Below are positions 1 to 8,223 of a stretch of 64,000 nt of DNA, piece after piece (position 1 is the stretch's first letter; every line of letters starts with the position of its first letter). Origin of the DNA: Clostridium sp. MCC353. Lineage in GTDB: Bacteria > Bacillota > Clostridia > Lachnospirales > Lachnospiraceae. The notes beneath the pieces were generated by a model that was not told where the DNA came from, searched no databases, and saw only the letters and a program-made list of their open reading frames with translations. The stretch lies in NCBI RefSeq assembly GCF_018785315.1, contig NZ_WQPN01000065.1:1-64000 (forward strand), given 5' to 3'. The position numbers were made by a program, and so were the translations under genes.

Positions 1-11
1 AAAAGAAGATA

Positions 12-41
12 AGCTGCCATGGAGAGTATACCATGACAGCT
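12..41. terminator. Hairpin with T-rich flanks, possible terminator
   Basis: Two 11-base arms (12-22 and 31-41) pair with one mismatch around an 8-base loop. T-rich sequence follows on both strands. It lies beyond the truncated RE-1 copy that follows the D-2-hydroxyacid dehydrogenase gene, so it may end that minus-strand operon. The half RE-1 copy has lost its own T-run, which makes this the nearest terminator-like structure. No gene is visible in 1-268. Confidence 0.4.
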
Positions 42-77
42 ATTATTTTGCACTACGGTTTGTTTTGTATCGCTTAC

Positions 78-253
78 TAAAGAGTTTACCGTGAATGGGC
101 ATCGGACCGTCTTTTTTCATCCCTGGAGTCTTAGTTTCACTTACGGTTGGAAGCTGGTTTTCATCCCCGACGGATGCCCCTCGGCCTGGCCCCTTCCAAA
201 AATCCGGCCGTCTGTCCGCCGCCTCCTCCCGCTTTTCTGCGTATCTTTCTCAC
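78..253 (-). repeat. RE-1 palindromic element, half copy
   Basis: This stretch matches the right half of the full RE-1 copy at 35277-35639: half of the core hairpin, then the arm reading through a segment ending CTTTTCTGCG. Similarity continues through a CCCAATTT spacer almost to the stop codon of the dehydrogenase gene at 269. The other arm and the second core hairpin are missing. Sequence upstream of about position 78 is unrelated, so the copy was cut in the middle of the core. A 75-codon reading frame here is only a translation of the repeat. Confidence 0.85.
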
Positions 254-268
254 TTAAATCCCAATTTT

Positions 269-1228
269 TTAATACATCCGCTCAAAATCAATTACATTTT
301 TCAGCTCTGAATTTTTAACATACCGGCACAGGTTCTCATAGAAAACCGCAAACTGCCGCTCATTGGTGGATGGGGATTTTCCTGATACGTGGGGCGTGAT
401 GATCAGGTTTTTAAGTCCCCATAATGGGCTGTCCTCCGGCAGGGGCTCAGGCGTTGTCACATCAAGGGCAGCTCCGGCAAAGCGTTTCTCTGATAAGAAG
501 CGGTATAAGGCATCCTGGTCGATCAGGGTTCCTCTTCCGATATTGATCAGATAGGCGTCCTTTCTCAGAAGGGCCAGACGCTCTTCGTTCATAATGTGGA
601 ACGTTTCTTTTGTGGCGGCAAGGCTTAGGACGACGAAATCCGATCTGGGGATGACGTCGTTTAAGGAATCTGTGGTGTATAGTTCATCCAGGTATTCCGG
701 TTTTTCTATCATGGTGCGCTTAATGCCAATCACTTTCATGCCCAGGTTTCTGGCCTTTACCGCCAAAGTTCTTCCCACATCTCCCAGGCCCACGATACAG
801 AGGGTGGAGCGGAACAAATCCTTTGTGGAATCCATTTTCTTCCACTCATTCCGGCTCTGCTGGTCCCTGTAATAGTGGAGATTCCTGGACAGCATCAGCA
901 TCAGGCCCAGAACGTGATCCGAAATGGGCTTTCCGTATGTTCCGGCGCTGTTTGTGAGAACCGCGTCCTGATTGCAGTATAGTTCCCTGTTTATGTGTTT
1001 ATCCACGCCGATACTGCTCAAATGAAGCCATTTTAAAGAAGAAGCCGCTTTTATGCAATCCTGGCTGGGAAAACCGGTTATCACCTCAGCCTCTCCGACT
1101 TCGGACTTGGAAATCTCACTGTCCCTTTTAAATGTAAATCTGCAGCCGGGAAAGTCCTGTACCAGTTTCTGTTCCTGGCCTTTGTTAAATTCGAACCCGG
1201 CAGTATAGATCACTGCAACGTTAATCAT
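269..1228 (-). CDS. D-2-hydroxyacid dehydrogenase family protein
   Basis: A 319-residue NAD(P)-dependent dehydrogenase of the D-isomer-specific 2-hydroxyacid family, which interconverts 2-oxoacids and D-2-hydroxyacids in the cytoplasm. The Rossmann motif GLGDVG is at residues 147-152. The expected catalytic Arg (R232 in NIGRGTLID), Glu (E261 in TPEPLPEDSPLW) and His (H280 in ITPHVSG) are all present. The ATG has a GGAGGT ribosome binding site 5 bases upstream. It is the last gene of the sugar-importer operon, 12 bases after the permease stop. Its substrate cannot be read from the sequence. Its place in a beta-fructoside operon suggests handling of a sugar-derived oxoacid, but this is inference. 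Confidence 0.9.
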   Translation of the reverse strand: MINVAVIYTAGFEFNKGQEQKLVQDFPGCRFTFKRDSEISKSEVGEAEVITGFPSQDCIKAASSLKWLHLSSIGVDKHINRELYCNQDAVLTNSAGTYGKPISDHVLGLMLMLSRNLHYYRDQQSRNEWKKMDSTKDLFRSTLCIVGLGDVGRTLAVKARNLGMKVIGIKRTMIEKPEYLDELYTTDSLNDVIPRSDFVVLSLAATKETFHIMNEERLALLRKDAYLINIGRGTLIDQDALYRFLSEKRFAGAALDVTTPEPLPEDSPLWGLKNLIITPHVSGKSPSTNERQFAVFYENLCRYVKNSELKNVIDFERMY

Positions 1229-1240
1229 TGATTACCTCCA

Positions 1241-2083
1241 TCACCCCTTCATGCCTGAAGTGGCTATCCCCTGTACATAATATTTTTGGAAAAATACAAA
1301 CAGCACCAGCATGGGCAAAACCGCCAGCGTGAGAGCCGCCATCACCGTGCCGTAATAAATAACCGTGTCATTAAATAAAGACTGCACCCCCACCTGCACC
1401 GTCCGGATATCTTCGCTGATCGTAATGATTAAAGGCCACATGAAATCCGACCATCTGAGAACCACATCCAGGATAAATACGGTTGCAAACACGGGCCCGG
1501 ATATGGGAACCACCACGCTGTAAAATGTCCTGAATTTCGTCGCTCCGTCAATTTCCGCCGCTTCTATGATCTCATCCGGCACGCTGAGGAAAAACTGCCG
1601 GAACATGTAGATGCTGAAACAGCGGGCGGAAAACGGAATGATTAACCCTGCCATGCTGTTTAACAGTTTCATTTTATTCACCAGCACGAACAGCGGGATC
1701 ACAATGCTTTCAAACGGAAATACCATCAGGGATAAAATCAGGGCAAGAATCAGCTTTTTACCCTTAAATTCGAACTTTGCCAGCGCGTAACCGCACATCG
1801 AATTGATGGGCAGGCTCACCAGCATGATCACCGATATGTAAATGGCGCTGTTCACGATGTATTTAAACATATGGACGTTATTCAAGGCATTTTTGAAATT
1901 CTCAAGGGTGAAATCCATGGGAAGAAATGCTTTGATGCTGGTTAAATCCTGAAAAATCCTGTTTTCCGGCTTGAAGGCAGTGACGATCATCCAGATCAGG
2001 GGCAGTAAAAACAGCACAGACAGCCCCATACTGATGCAGTACAGTATGATTTTAGTGAGAAATCTCCAGTTCTTTCTGCTCAT
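1241..2083 (-). CDS. Carbohydrate ABC transporter permease (MalG-like)
   Basis: A CUT1-type inner-membrane permease of 280 residues with about six hydrophobic segments and the EAA-loop region EAAEIDGATKFRTFYSVVVP, which docks with the ATPase. It forms the channel with the preceding permease. I chose the ATG at 2083 because AGAAGGAGGAG lies just upstream. An in-frame ATG at 2122 would add 13 charged residues and has no such site. No ATPase gene is in the operon, so a shared MsmK/UgpC-like ATPase encoded elsewhere probably powers the importer, as is common for CUT1 systems in Firmicutes. The GH32 gene in the same operon points to fructosides as substrate. Confidence 0.93.
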   Translation of the reverse strand: MSRKNWRFLTKIILYCISMGLSVLFLLPLIWMIVTAFKPENRIFQDLTSIKAFLPMDFTLENFKNALNNVHMFKYIVNSAIYISVIMLVSLPINSMCGYALAKFEFKGKKLILALILSLMVFPFESIVIPLFVLVNKMKLLNSMAGLIIPFSARCFSIYMFRQFFLSVPDEIIEAAEIDGATKFRTFYSVVVPISGPVFATVFILDVVLRWSDFMWPLIITISEDIRTVQVGVQSLFNDTVIYYGTVMAALTLAVLPMLVLFVFFQKYYVQGIATSGMKG

Positions 2084-2131
2084 CTTTTCTCCTCCTTCTG
2101 CCCTTTTATCAGCCGGTTCCATTTTTTATTA

Positions 2132-3031
2132 TCAATTTTCATTGTCTACAAACCTCTTCACAATAAATGAAATGGAAACCACGATGAAAAAGAACACCAC
2201 CGATGCGGCGCTGGCAAACCCAATGTTATGGTATTTGATCCCCTGCTGGTAGATATAAAATACCATGGTGGTCGTAGAATTATCCGGCCCGCCGTTTGTC
2301 ATCACATAGGACTGGGTGAACATTTTCATGGCCGAAATGGTTGTCATCAGAATGACGAATACGCTGACATTCCGGATGGACGGAATCGTAATGTGTATGA
2401 TTTTATCGAGCGCATTTGCCCCATCGATGGACGCCGCTTCGTATAAATCACCCGGAACGCCCTGTAATCCGGCCAGAAATATCATCATATAATATCCGCT
2501 CAGCTGCCACACGGACATTCCCAGAATGGAATTTAAGGCTGTTTCCGCGCTTCTTAAAAACATGCAGCCCGGCAGTCCCATTTTATCCAGAATCGTATTG
2601 ATCAGGCCGTAGCCCGGCGTGGGATTCAGGATAACCGTCCACAGAATCGATACAACCGTCATGGAAAGCAGCACCGGACTGAAAAATGCGGTGCGGAACA
2701 ACGTACTTCCCCTGAGATTCTGGTTTACCAGCAGGGCCAGCAGGAAAGAGACCACGCACACAACCGGAACCAGGACCACCGCATATTTGACCGTATTGAC
2801 CATAGCTGTGGCGAACAGATCGGCGGAGAACAGTCCAGCGTAATTTTCCAGTCCCACAAATCTGATTTTCTGAGGCTTTAACATGTTAAAATAGGTAAAG
2901 CTATACCCCAGCGCCATCAATGCGGGAACGACCAAAAATGTTAAAATGATCAGGACCGCAGGGCCTACGAATAAGTATGGCGTGACTGCGTTAACAAATT
3001 TTCTGCTGTGAAACAGCTTCTTTCCCTTCAT
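2132..3031 (-). CDS. Sugar ABC transporter permease (MalF-like)
   Basis: A 299-residue CUT1-type permease, partner of the MalG-like protein downstream. It has an N-terminal hydrophobic segment at about residues 17-45, four or five further transmembrane segments and the EAA motif LYEAASIDGANALDKIIHITIP near residue 200. The start codon follows a GAGGAGG site with suitable spacing. It lies 26 bases after the binding-protein stop codon. The gap of 48 bases before the next permease start holds that gene's ribosome binding site. Confidence 0.93.
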   Translation of the reverse strand: MKGKKLFHSRKFVNAVTPYLFVGPAVLIILTFLVVPALMALGYSFTYFNMLKPQKIRFVGLENYAGLFSADLFATAMVNTVKYAVVLVPVVCVVSFLLALLVNQNLRGSTLFRTAFFSPVLLSMTVVSILWTVILNPTPGYGLINTILDKMGLPGCMFLRSAETALNSILGMSVWQLSGYYMMIFLAGLQGVPGDLYEAASIDGANALDKIIHITIPSIRNVSVFVILMTTISAMKMFTQSYVMTNGGPDNSTTTMVFYIYQQGIKYHNIGFASAASVVFFFIVVSISFIVKRFVDNEN

Positions 3032-3057
3032 CCGGTTCCTCCTCTGTCCGCCGCCTG

Positions 3058-4488
3058 TTATTCTGCAAAATTCATCTCATATTCCTGATCCACCGCTTTG
3101 GCCGCCTCATCCAGCTTTTTCTGGGGATCGGAGCCGAGAATGATATCGGAAATGGCGCTGTTATATGTGGAATTTAAGGTTGTCCAAACTGCCGTTCTGG
3201 GCCTCGGAGCCCCGTTGTTCTCCAGTTGTTCCATGAATACACGGTAGGGTTCTTCCCGGTACTGTGTCAGTTCTTTTGTGGAAGAATATCTGGCCGGAAG
3301 ATAGCCGGAAGCCGGACTTCCTGAAAGATTGGCCTCTTTATTGGTCATATAATTTAACAGCGCGTATGCCCCTTCCCTGTTCCCGGCGCTCTTTGTCATG
3401 CCTATGGTCCAGCTTCCGGTAGGCGTCGCTTCTTTCCGGTCATTGGATACCGGATAATAAGTCACGCCCCATTTCAGATCGGGATACTGGTTTTGAAGCA
3501 TGGATATCTGATAGGATGTGGCCAGCCAAAGGGCTGATCCGCCGTCTGCAAACTCGGTGCTGGTGGGTTCAATATTAGCAATCCCGTCATCATAGAAACG
3601 TTTGATAAATTCTGCCACTTCCACGGATTCCTTACTGTTTAAGTACCCGTCTGTCTTCGTCCCCTCCGGGTTAGCCAGACAGGAACCCAGCTGCTCCAGC
3701 AGAGGTGAGTAATAATAGGTAATCTGGCTTTGGTTCGTATTCAGTGTGATCCCAAATTGTTTCTCTTTTTTCAACTGTTTAGCTGTCTCGTACAATTCAT
3801 CCCAGGTCCATGCCTGATCCTGAGTTTCCGGAACCTCAATCCCCGCCTCTTCCAGCATTTCTTTGTTATAGTAAATGCCCACGGAAGATTCCCACAGCGC
3901 CACCGCATAAAGTTTTCCGTCCACAGTGCCCTGTTTCAAGCAGGAATCCAGCATATCCTTTTTATCCTCTTCCGTCACAAATTCATCCAGGGGAACTAAA
4001 ATTTCATTCTGAGCATAGCTGGATACATTGGGGCCGTCCACCAGCATTAAATCCGGCAGGTTGTCCGCGATTACGGCGGTGTTGATCTTTTCCGAATAGC
4101 TGTCGGAACCGCTTTTTGGAAATGTTTCCTGAATGGCTTCGTATCTTCCCTGGTATTCTTTATTAAAGGAATCCAGCATTTCCGTCCACCAGGCTTCGAT
4201 CTCCTGGGTGTTCTGGGGACGCCAGATTGTTATTTTCTCAGCCTTACCGCCTGCCGCCTCATTGTTCTGCGCTCCCTGGCCTGCTGCCTCATTGTTCTGC
4301 GTTTCCTGGCCTGCTGCCCCGTTCTTCTGCGTCTGCTGGCCTGCGGCCGCCCCGCTTTTTTGTGCCTCTTGTCCTGCTGCCTCGGTATTCTGCGTATTCG
4401 TTCCCGCCTCGGGCTGGTTTGAACTGCCGCATGCGGCCAGTAATCCGGCTGTTAAAATTGCTGCCACTGCATAGAATCTTCTTCTCAT
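3058..4488 (-). CDS. Sugar ABC transporter substrate-binding lipoprotein
   Basis: An extracellular solute-binding protein (SBP_bac_1 type) of 476 residues that should deliver a sugar to the two permeases downstream. The N-terminus is a lipoprotein signal, with lipobox LLAAC followed by GSS. After it comes a low-complexity linker of about 50 residues made of four repeats of AAGQ..Q.., visible in the DNA as roughly 30-bp repeats near 4253-4400. The binding domain starts near KITIWRPQNTQEIEAWW. I chose the ATG at 4488. The upstream ATG at 4509 overlaps the GH32 gene, and the ATG at 4497 forms part of the GGAGGT ribosome binding site. The GH32 stop codon is only 2 bases upstream, indicating one transcript. 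Confidence 0.93.
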   Translation of the reverse strand: MRRRFYAVAAILTAGLLAACGSSNQPEAGTNTQNTEAAGQEAQKSGAAAGQQTQKNGAAGQETQNNEAAGQGAQNNEAAGGKAEKITIWRPQNTQEIEAWWTEMLDSFNKEYQGRYEAIQETFPKSGSDSYSEKINTAVIADNLPDLMLVDGPNVSSYAQNEILVPLDEFVTEEDKKDMLDSCLKQGTVDGKLYAVALWESSVGIYYNKEMLEEAGIEVPETQDQAWTWDELYETAKQLKKEKQFGITLNTNQSQITYYYSPLLEQLGSCLANPEGTKTDGYLNSKESVEVAEFIKRFYDDGIANIEPTSTEFADGGSALWLATSYQISMLQNQYPDLKWGVTYYPVSNDRKEATPTGSWTIGMTKSAGNREGAYALLNYMTNKEANLSGSPASGYLPARYSSTKELTQYREEPYRVFMEQLENNGAPRPRTAVWTTLNSTYNSAISDIILGSDPQKKLDEAAKAVDQEYEMNFAE

Positions 4489-4490
4489 AT

Positions 4491-6293
4491 TTACCTCCAT
4501 TTTTTCCAAATATTTTTTATCCTGGAAACCGTTAGCTCTTCTACCTCCTCCCCATGTTCAAAACGGTATTCCATGCTTTTATCATATGGCTTAAAAAAGT
4601 AGGTTTTGGTTCCCACTTGTCTGCCGTCGTTTACAAATAGTTCGATGGAACTTTTATCCACGAAAATCTCAAGCCGCCTCACTGTATCCACGGTTTCATA
4701 AAGGGTTGGATAGGGATGCTGATCCTTATTTCCGTAAATCAGGGTTAAACGGCTGTTTTCATACTCCACCCCGATCTGACGGGATTCATTTTGAGCCAGT
4801 ATGATTCTGAAATCGGTTTTGCTTTTTAGTTTCAAAAAAAGATGATAGACATTAGAAATATCAGGAATACTGTTTATTTTCCTGCCATTTTCAATTATGG
4901 TTTTTCTATCATATAAAAGCGATTTAATTTCCCGTGCGGGCTTGGTTAACAGGTATCCGCCATCTACTGTCAATTCTCTTGGAATAGTCATGCAGCCGTT
5001 AGATGGGCATTCACTTGCCATGCATCCACTGCATATTCCCACATTCGAAGAACGGCTGTCCGATATATATCCATCTGTTGGGCATTCACTTGCAGACTGC
5101 CCATTTAACGCTCCCCCGCTTAATCGTCTCTCGTCAGCCGGAAATTCCCCGTATGCGCTCAAGATCCACCCAAAGGATAAAACCCTGTCCCCCGCTCCGA
5201 ATGCCTGCGCCGCGTAACATTCCGTTCCAAAATCATAAATCCCCTCCGTCTTCGGAAGAAACTTGCCATCCTCTAAAACGCCCGTATAATATTTCATCAG
5301 CCTTTTTCTCCCCGCAGGGTCGGCCGCATTTTGCAGGGAACAGAGCAGGGCGCACTGCCCATTTTCCCCCTGTATGAAATTAACGCATTCTATGGTTTCA
5401 CATTCGATATCATCCTGGAAAAATACTCCCAAATCGGTCCAAATCCCCTGATCTTCCCCATATTTTTCCACCGTACACCTTCCGCCCACCGTGGTTCCGA
5501 TCAGCAGGTATTTTTTCTGTCCGATCATCACCACAGACGGGTCCCTGAAATTATAATCTCTGCTGCCTCCCGGCTTTTCTTCTATAATCACCTTTTCTTC
5601 TTTTACCGTCACTTCATCTTCACAAAATGCCTGAACCTGCACTTCCTTTGTCTCAATTCCCTTTTTCCACGGTGAAAAATGTCTGGTGAAATAGAGGGAT
5701 ATCCCCTGCTTTTCCGGCCATGCCGACCCGCTGTACGCGCCGCCCTTATAATTATTCAGTCCGTATAATTCCCTCTGCGGATACAATGCGATGGGAAGAT
5801 GGATCCACTGCACCAGGTCCTTGCTGCAGGCATGTCCCCAGTACACATTTCCCCAATTCAGCCCGGCCGGATTCATCTGATAGAACAGGTGATACCGACC
5901 GTTGTAAAAGCACAGGCCGTTGGGATCGTTCATCCAGTTTTTAAATGTGCAGAAATGAAAGGCGTTCCGGTATTTCTGTTCATAAGCCTGATCCATATTC
6001 CCATCATCGAATTTAGTGACGCCATCCTCCCCAAATTCCAGAAAGCACACTCCCTTATCCAGCACATCCTGATTGCCGCACAGATAGGCAAAATGGATTT
6101 CAACAGAATTGCAGAAAATCTTATATACAGAATTTTTCTGAAGCAGGATCTTATCATACCAGGGCAGGCTGGAGGTATAGCGCTTGATGAATACCAGATT
6201 GGAATCCTGATAGATTTCTACCAAACCATCTCCGGATTTTTGGCTAATAATCCAGACTAATTCCGAGTATTTATCAGTCTTTAACGAGTACAT
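4491..6293 (-). CDS. Glycoside hydrolase family 32 (beta-fructosidase / sucrose-6-P hydrolase type)
   Basis: A 600-residue GH32 enzyme that hydrolyses beta-fructosides such as sucrose, its phosphate or fructo-oligosaccharides. The catalytic domain begins near residue 113 with WMNDPNG (nucleophile D123), followed by FRDPSVV with the transition-state Asp and ECVNFI with the probable acid/base Glu. The C-terminal beta-sandwich carries the usual VFVD-like motif as LEIFVDKSSIELFVNDG. No signal peptide is seen, so it acts inside the cell. About 110 residues precede the catalytic domain. An insertion near residues 393-437 contains two similar SECP-rich segments. It is the first gene of the importer operon, with AAAGG upstream of the ATG. 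Confidence 0.93.
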   Translation of the reverse strand: MYSLKTDKYSELVWIISQKSGDGLVEIYQDSNLVFIKRYTSSLPWYDKILLQKNSVYKIFCNSVEIHFAYLCGNQDVLDKGVCFLEFGEDGVTKFDDGNMDQAYEQKYRNAFHFCTFKNWMNDPNGLCFYNGRYHLFYQMNPAGLNWGNVYWGHACSKDLVQWIHLPIALYPQRELYGLNNYKGGAYSGSAWPEKQGISLYFTRHFSPWKKGIETKEVQVQAFCEDEVTVKEEKVIIEEKPGGSRDYNFRDPSVVMIGQKKYLLIGTTVGGRCTVEKYGEDQGIWTDLGVFFQDDIECETIECVNFIQGENGQCALLCSLQNAADPAGRKRLMKYYTGVLEDGKFLPKTEGIYDFGTECYAAQAFGAGDRVLSFGWILSAYGEFPADERRLSGGALNGQSASECPTDGYISDSRSSNVGICSGCMASECPSNGCMTIPRELTVDGGYLLTKPAREIKSLLYDRKTIIENGRKINSIPDISNVYHLFLKLKSKTDFRIILAQNESRQIGVEYENSRLTLIYGNKDQHPYPTLYETVDTVRRLEIFVDKSSIELFVNDGRQVGTKTYFFKPYDKSMEYRFEHGEEVEELTVSRIKNIWKKWR

Positions 6294-6392
6294 TTCATAC
6301 CTTTCTAAACAATTTTTATTATTTACTCATTTATACTTTCAATTAAAATTATATTATCGATTAAGACATCTTACCATCTTCAAAAAAACAAA

Positions 6393-6436
6393 AAGAACAT
6401 GCTTTTTTGTGTCATAGCCACAAAACGCATGTTCTT
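6393..6436 (-). terminator. Rho-independent terminator of the CdaR-type regulator gene
   Basis: Perfect 10-base arms AAGAACATGC / GCATGTTCTT extend inward through TTTTGTG/CACAAAA pairing. Read on the minus strand the stem is followed by TTTTGTTTTTTT. It lies 80 bases after the regulator stop and about 100 bases before the GH32 start. The rest of the 6294-6517 gap must hold the operon promoter; AT-rich sequence with TATAAT-like hexamers is present but no -35 could be paired confidently. Confidence 0.8.
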
Positions 6437-6517
6437 CCCGTAAAATCACCTGATTCGTTAAAATTCAAACAGGTCATCCATTTGCCTCAAAAAGCCGGTC
6501 TGGGTACATCGGATCAT

Positions 6518-7639
6518 CTATTTATTGTTCAGATATTCATAAAGATAACTCAAATATTCCTTATCGATCTTGCTCGCAAATGGATTGACATTAAATATTT
6601 CCCTGATCTTATCCACCCGGTAAGCCACCGTATTCTTATGTATGAACAGTTTTTTACCGGCCTGTACCATACTGTAATTGCTTTCTTCCAGTCCCCCGAT
6701 AATTTCCTTATAATTCTCTTTCACCCCGTCATCCAAAATCTCATCAAATACATTGAATACAGACTGGAGTTCGCCAAAGGGAATCATGCTCTTAAAGTAT
6801 TTGCCCACGTGGTCGTAAAAGAAAAATCCGCTGTCTCCCACAAGGTTGGCTTCCATCCATTTACAGTGCATGTACGCGGTCCGGTAGTTCAGCAGGTCAT
6901 TCTGGAACGAACCCACATAACTTCTGTAATTGATATTATTCTCTTTCAGCAGCATGAAAATGGGGTTTAAATAATCGCCGATGATATATTTATAGTCCGC
7001 CAGGATATTCCTGTTTTCCGTCACATTTTTAAATATGATCACATGGTAATCGTCGGTTCTGTATGATATATCCTGCCTGGTATGAAGGGGATGTCTGCGG
7101 ATCAGCTTAAAAACCTCTTCCAGATCGTAATTGTCCATGATATGGATCAGGATCGGAATGCGGATCAGGTTGGTCTTATACTGGAGCTGGTTCGCCAGGA
7201 AAAACAGGCGGTCAACGTCCAGCTTTTCTTCGAACAGCAGCTGGTTGATAAACGCCTCTTTGTTGGTCCTGTGTTTAAATACCTTCTCCTTCTGCATCTC
7301 GTAACTGATCGTGGCTTCCAATCCCATTTGGATCACCGACGCGATGGACTTGATCTCTTTTGGATTGCCGTTAATCCCCACGACGCCAACCCTTCTGCCG
7401 TTATACGACAAGGGGAGGCAGATGCCTTCCGAACCGTCTTCGTAAGAACCGCTTTCAGCGCTTTCATACCATTCTTTTCCGCTTTTAATCACCTTATAGG
7501 CCCCTTCATGAAAGGTCCCGATCCGGGAACTGTCTTTACCGGCAATGATAATCCCCTTTTCATTCATAATATTGACGTTATATTCCACCAGATCAGATAA
7601 CTTCTCTATAAATTTCTGGGCAAGGGCAACTTCTAACAT
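6518..7639 (-). CDS. CdaR/PucR-type sugar-diacid family transcriptional regulator
   Basis: A 373-residue regulator. Residues 1 to about 135 match the putative sugar-diacid recognition domain (MLEVALAQKFIEKLSDLVEYNV start, then GICLPLSYNGRRVGVVGINGNP). The last 60 residues form the PucR-type helix-turn-helix (SMVQAGKKLFIHKNTVAYRVDKIREIF). A GGAGG site lies 10 bases before the ATG. It sits upstream of the GH32/ABC operon on the same strand with its own terminator between, so it is the likely regulator of that operon. The effector is unknown; the family name comes from CdaR, which senses glucarate or glycerate in E. coli. Confidence 0.87.
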   Translation of the reverse strand: MLEVALAQKFIEKLSDLVEYNVNIMNEKGIIIAGKDSSRIGTFHEGAYKVIKSGKEWYESAESGSYEDGSEGICLPLSYNGRRVGVVGINGNPKEIKSIASVIQMGLEATISYEMQKEKVFKHRTNKEAFINQLLFEEKLDVDRLFFLANQLQYKTNLIRIPILIHIMDNYDLEEVFKLIRRHPLHTRQDISYRTDDYHVIIFKNVTENRNILADYKYIIGDYLNPIFMLLKENNINYRSYVGSFQNDLLNYRTAYMHCKWMEANLVGDSGFFFYDHVGKYFKSMIPFGELQSVFNVFDEILDDGVKENYKEIIGGLEESNYSMVQAGKKLFIHKNTVAYRVDKIREIFNVNPFASKIDKEYLSYLYEYLNNK

Positions 7640-7734
7640 AGAACAACCGCCTCCAAATCATTATTAGAAATTGAATTATTGTTAAATGAGCCCAATAGGA
7701 ACGAAGCCAATTCTTAGCCGTCACCTGATCGATG

Positions 7735-8142
7735 TCACAGAAGTGACGAGAGATGAAGCAGCGCAACCCGGCCTGCAAGGGATTCCTGCACGCCTTTCAT
7801 CAGCTTAAATAGCTGGGAACCCGTAAGCCAGAAATCTCCGGCAGTTTGGTTCTTATCTATATTCATTTTGATGTAAGTAAACAGTTCAGGAGCGTACTGC
7901 ACTTCATCAATAAAAATTGGCGGTTTATGGATTTGGAAAAACATGGCCGGATCAGTTTTTGCCAATGAACGCTCCCTTAAATCATCCAGGGACACATATT
8001 CCCGATTGCGTCCTTCCAATTCCATTAGCTTCTGAAGCATAGTCGTTTTTCCAACTTGCCGGGGGCCTGTAATTAATATAGCAGAATATTGCTCATTCAG
8101 TTTTAGAAATATACGTTCCATATTCCGTTGAATATATTTCAT
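7735..8142 (-). pseudogene. Truncated AAA-type ATPase (ATP-binding protein of the DUF4143 type)
   Basis: This 135-residue frame is the N-terminal third of a family whose members are about 400 residues. Walker A GPRQVGKTT is at residues 26-34, Walker B PIFIDEVQ at 75-82, and the sensor segment WLTGSQLFKLM follows. It stops soon after the conserved SLAGRVALL, where the family would continue. The DUF4143 domain is absent in any frame up to the regulator gene. A strong GGAGGGAGGAG site still precedes the ATG. A deletion removing the 3' part is the simplest reading; the 7640-7734 gap shows nothing recognisable. Confidence 0.8.
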
Positions 8143-8223
8143 ATATCTTATCTCCTCCCTCCGGCCATTTCATGTCTAAATCATATTTTAGCCGAAAATA
8201 TGAGAATTATCAAGCTGCTGGCA

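Noticed and set aside
91-318. Open frame starting MNGHRTVFFHPWSLSF, repeated at 34052-34546 on the minus strand
   Set aside because: Both are translations of the RE-1 repeat, with no ribosome binding site and no conserved protein pattern.
4133-4535. Plus-strand frames rich in Pro, Cys and Ser
   Set aside because: They are antisense to the repeat linker of the binding lipoprotein; the repeats keep several frames open.
7593-7778. Frame of 61 codons between the CdaR-type gene and the ATPase fragment
   Set aside because: It does not continue the ATPase family and has no ribosome binding site; probably noise at a deletion scar.
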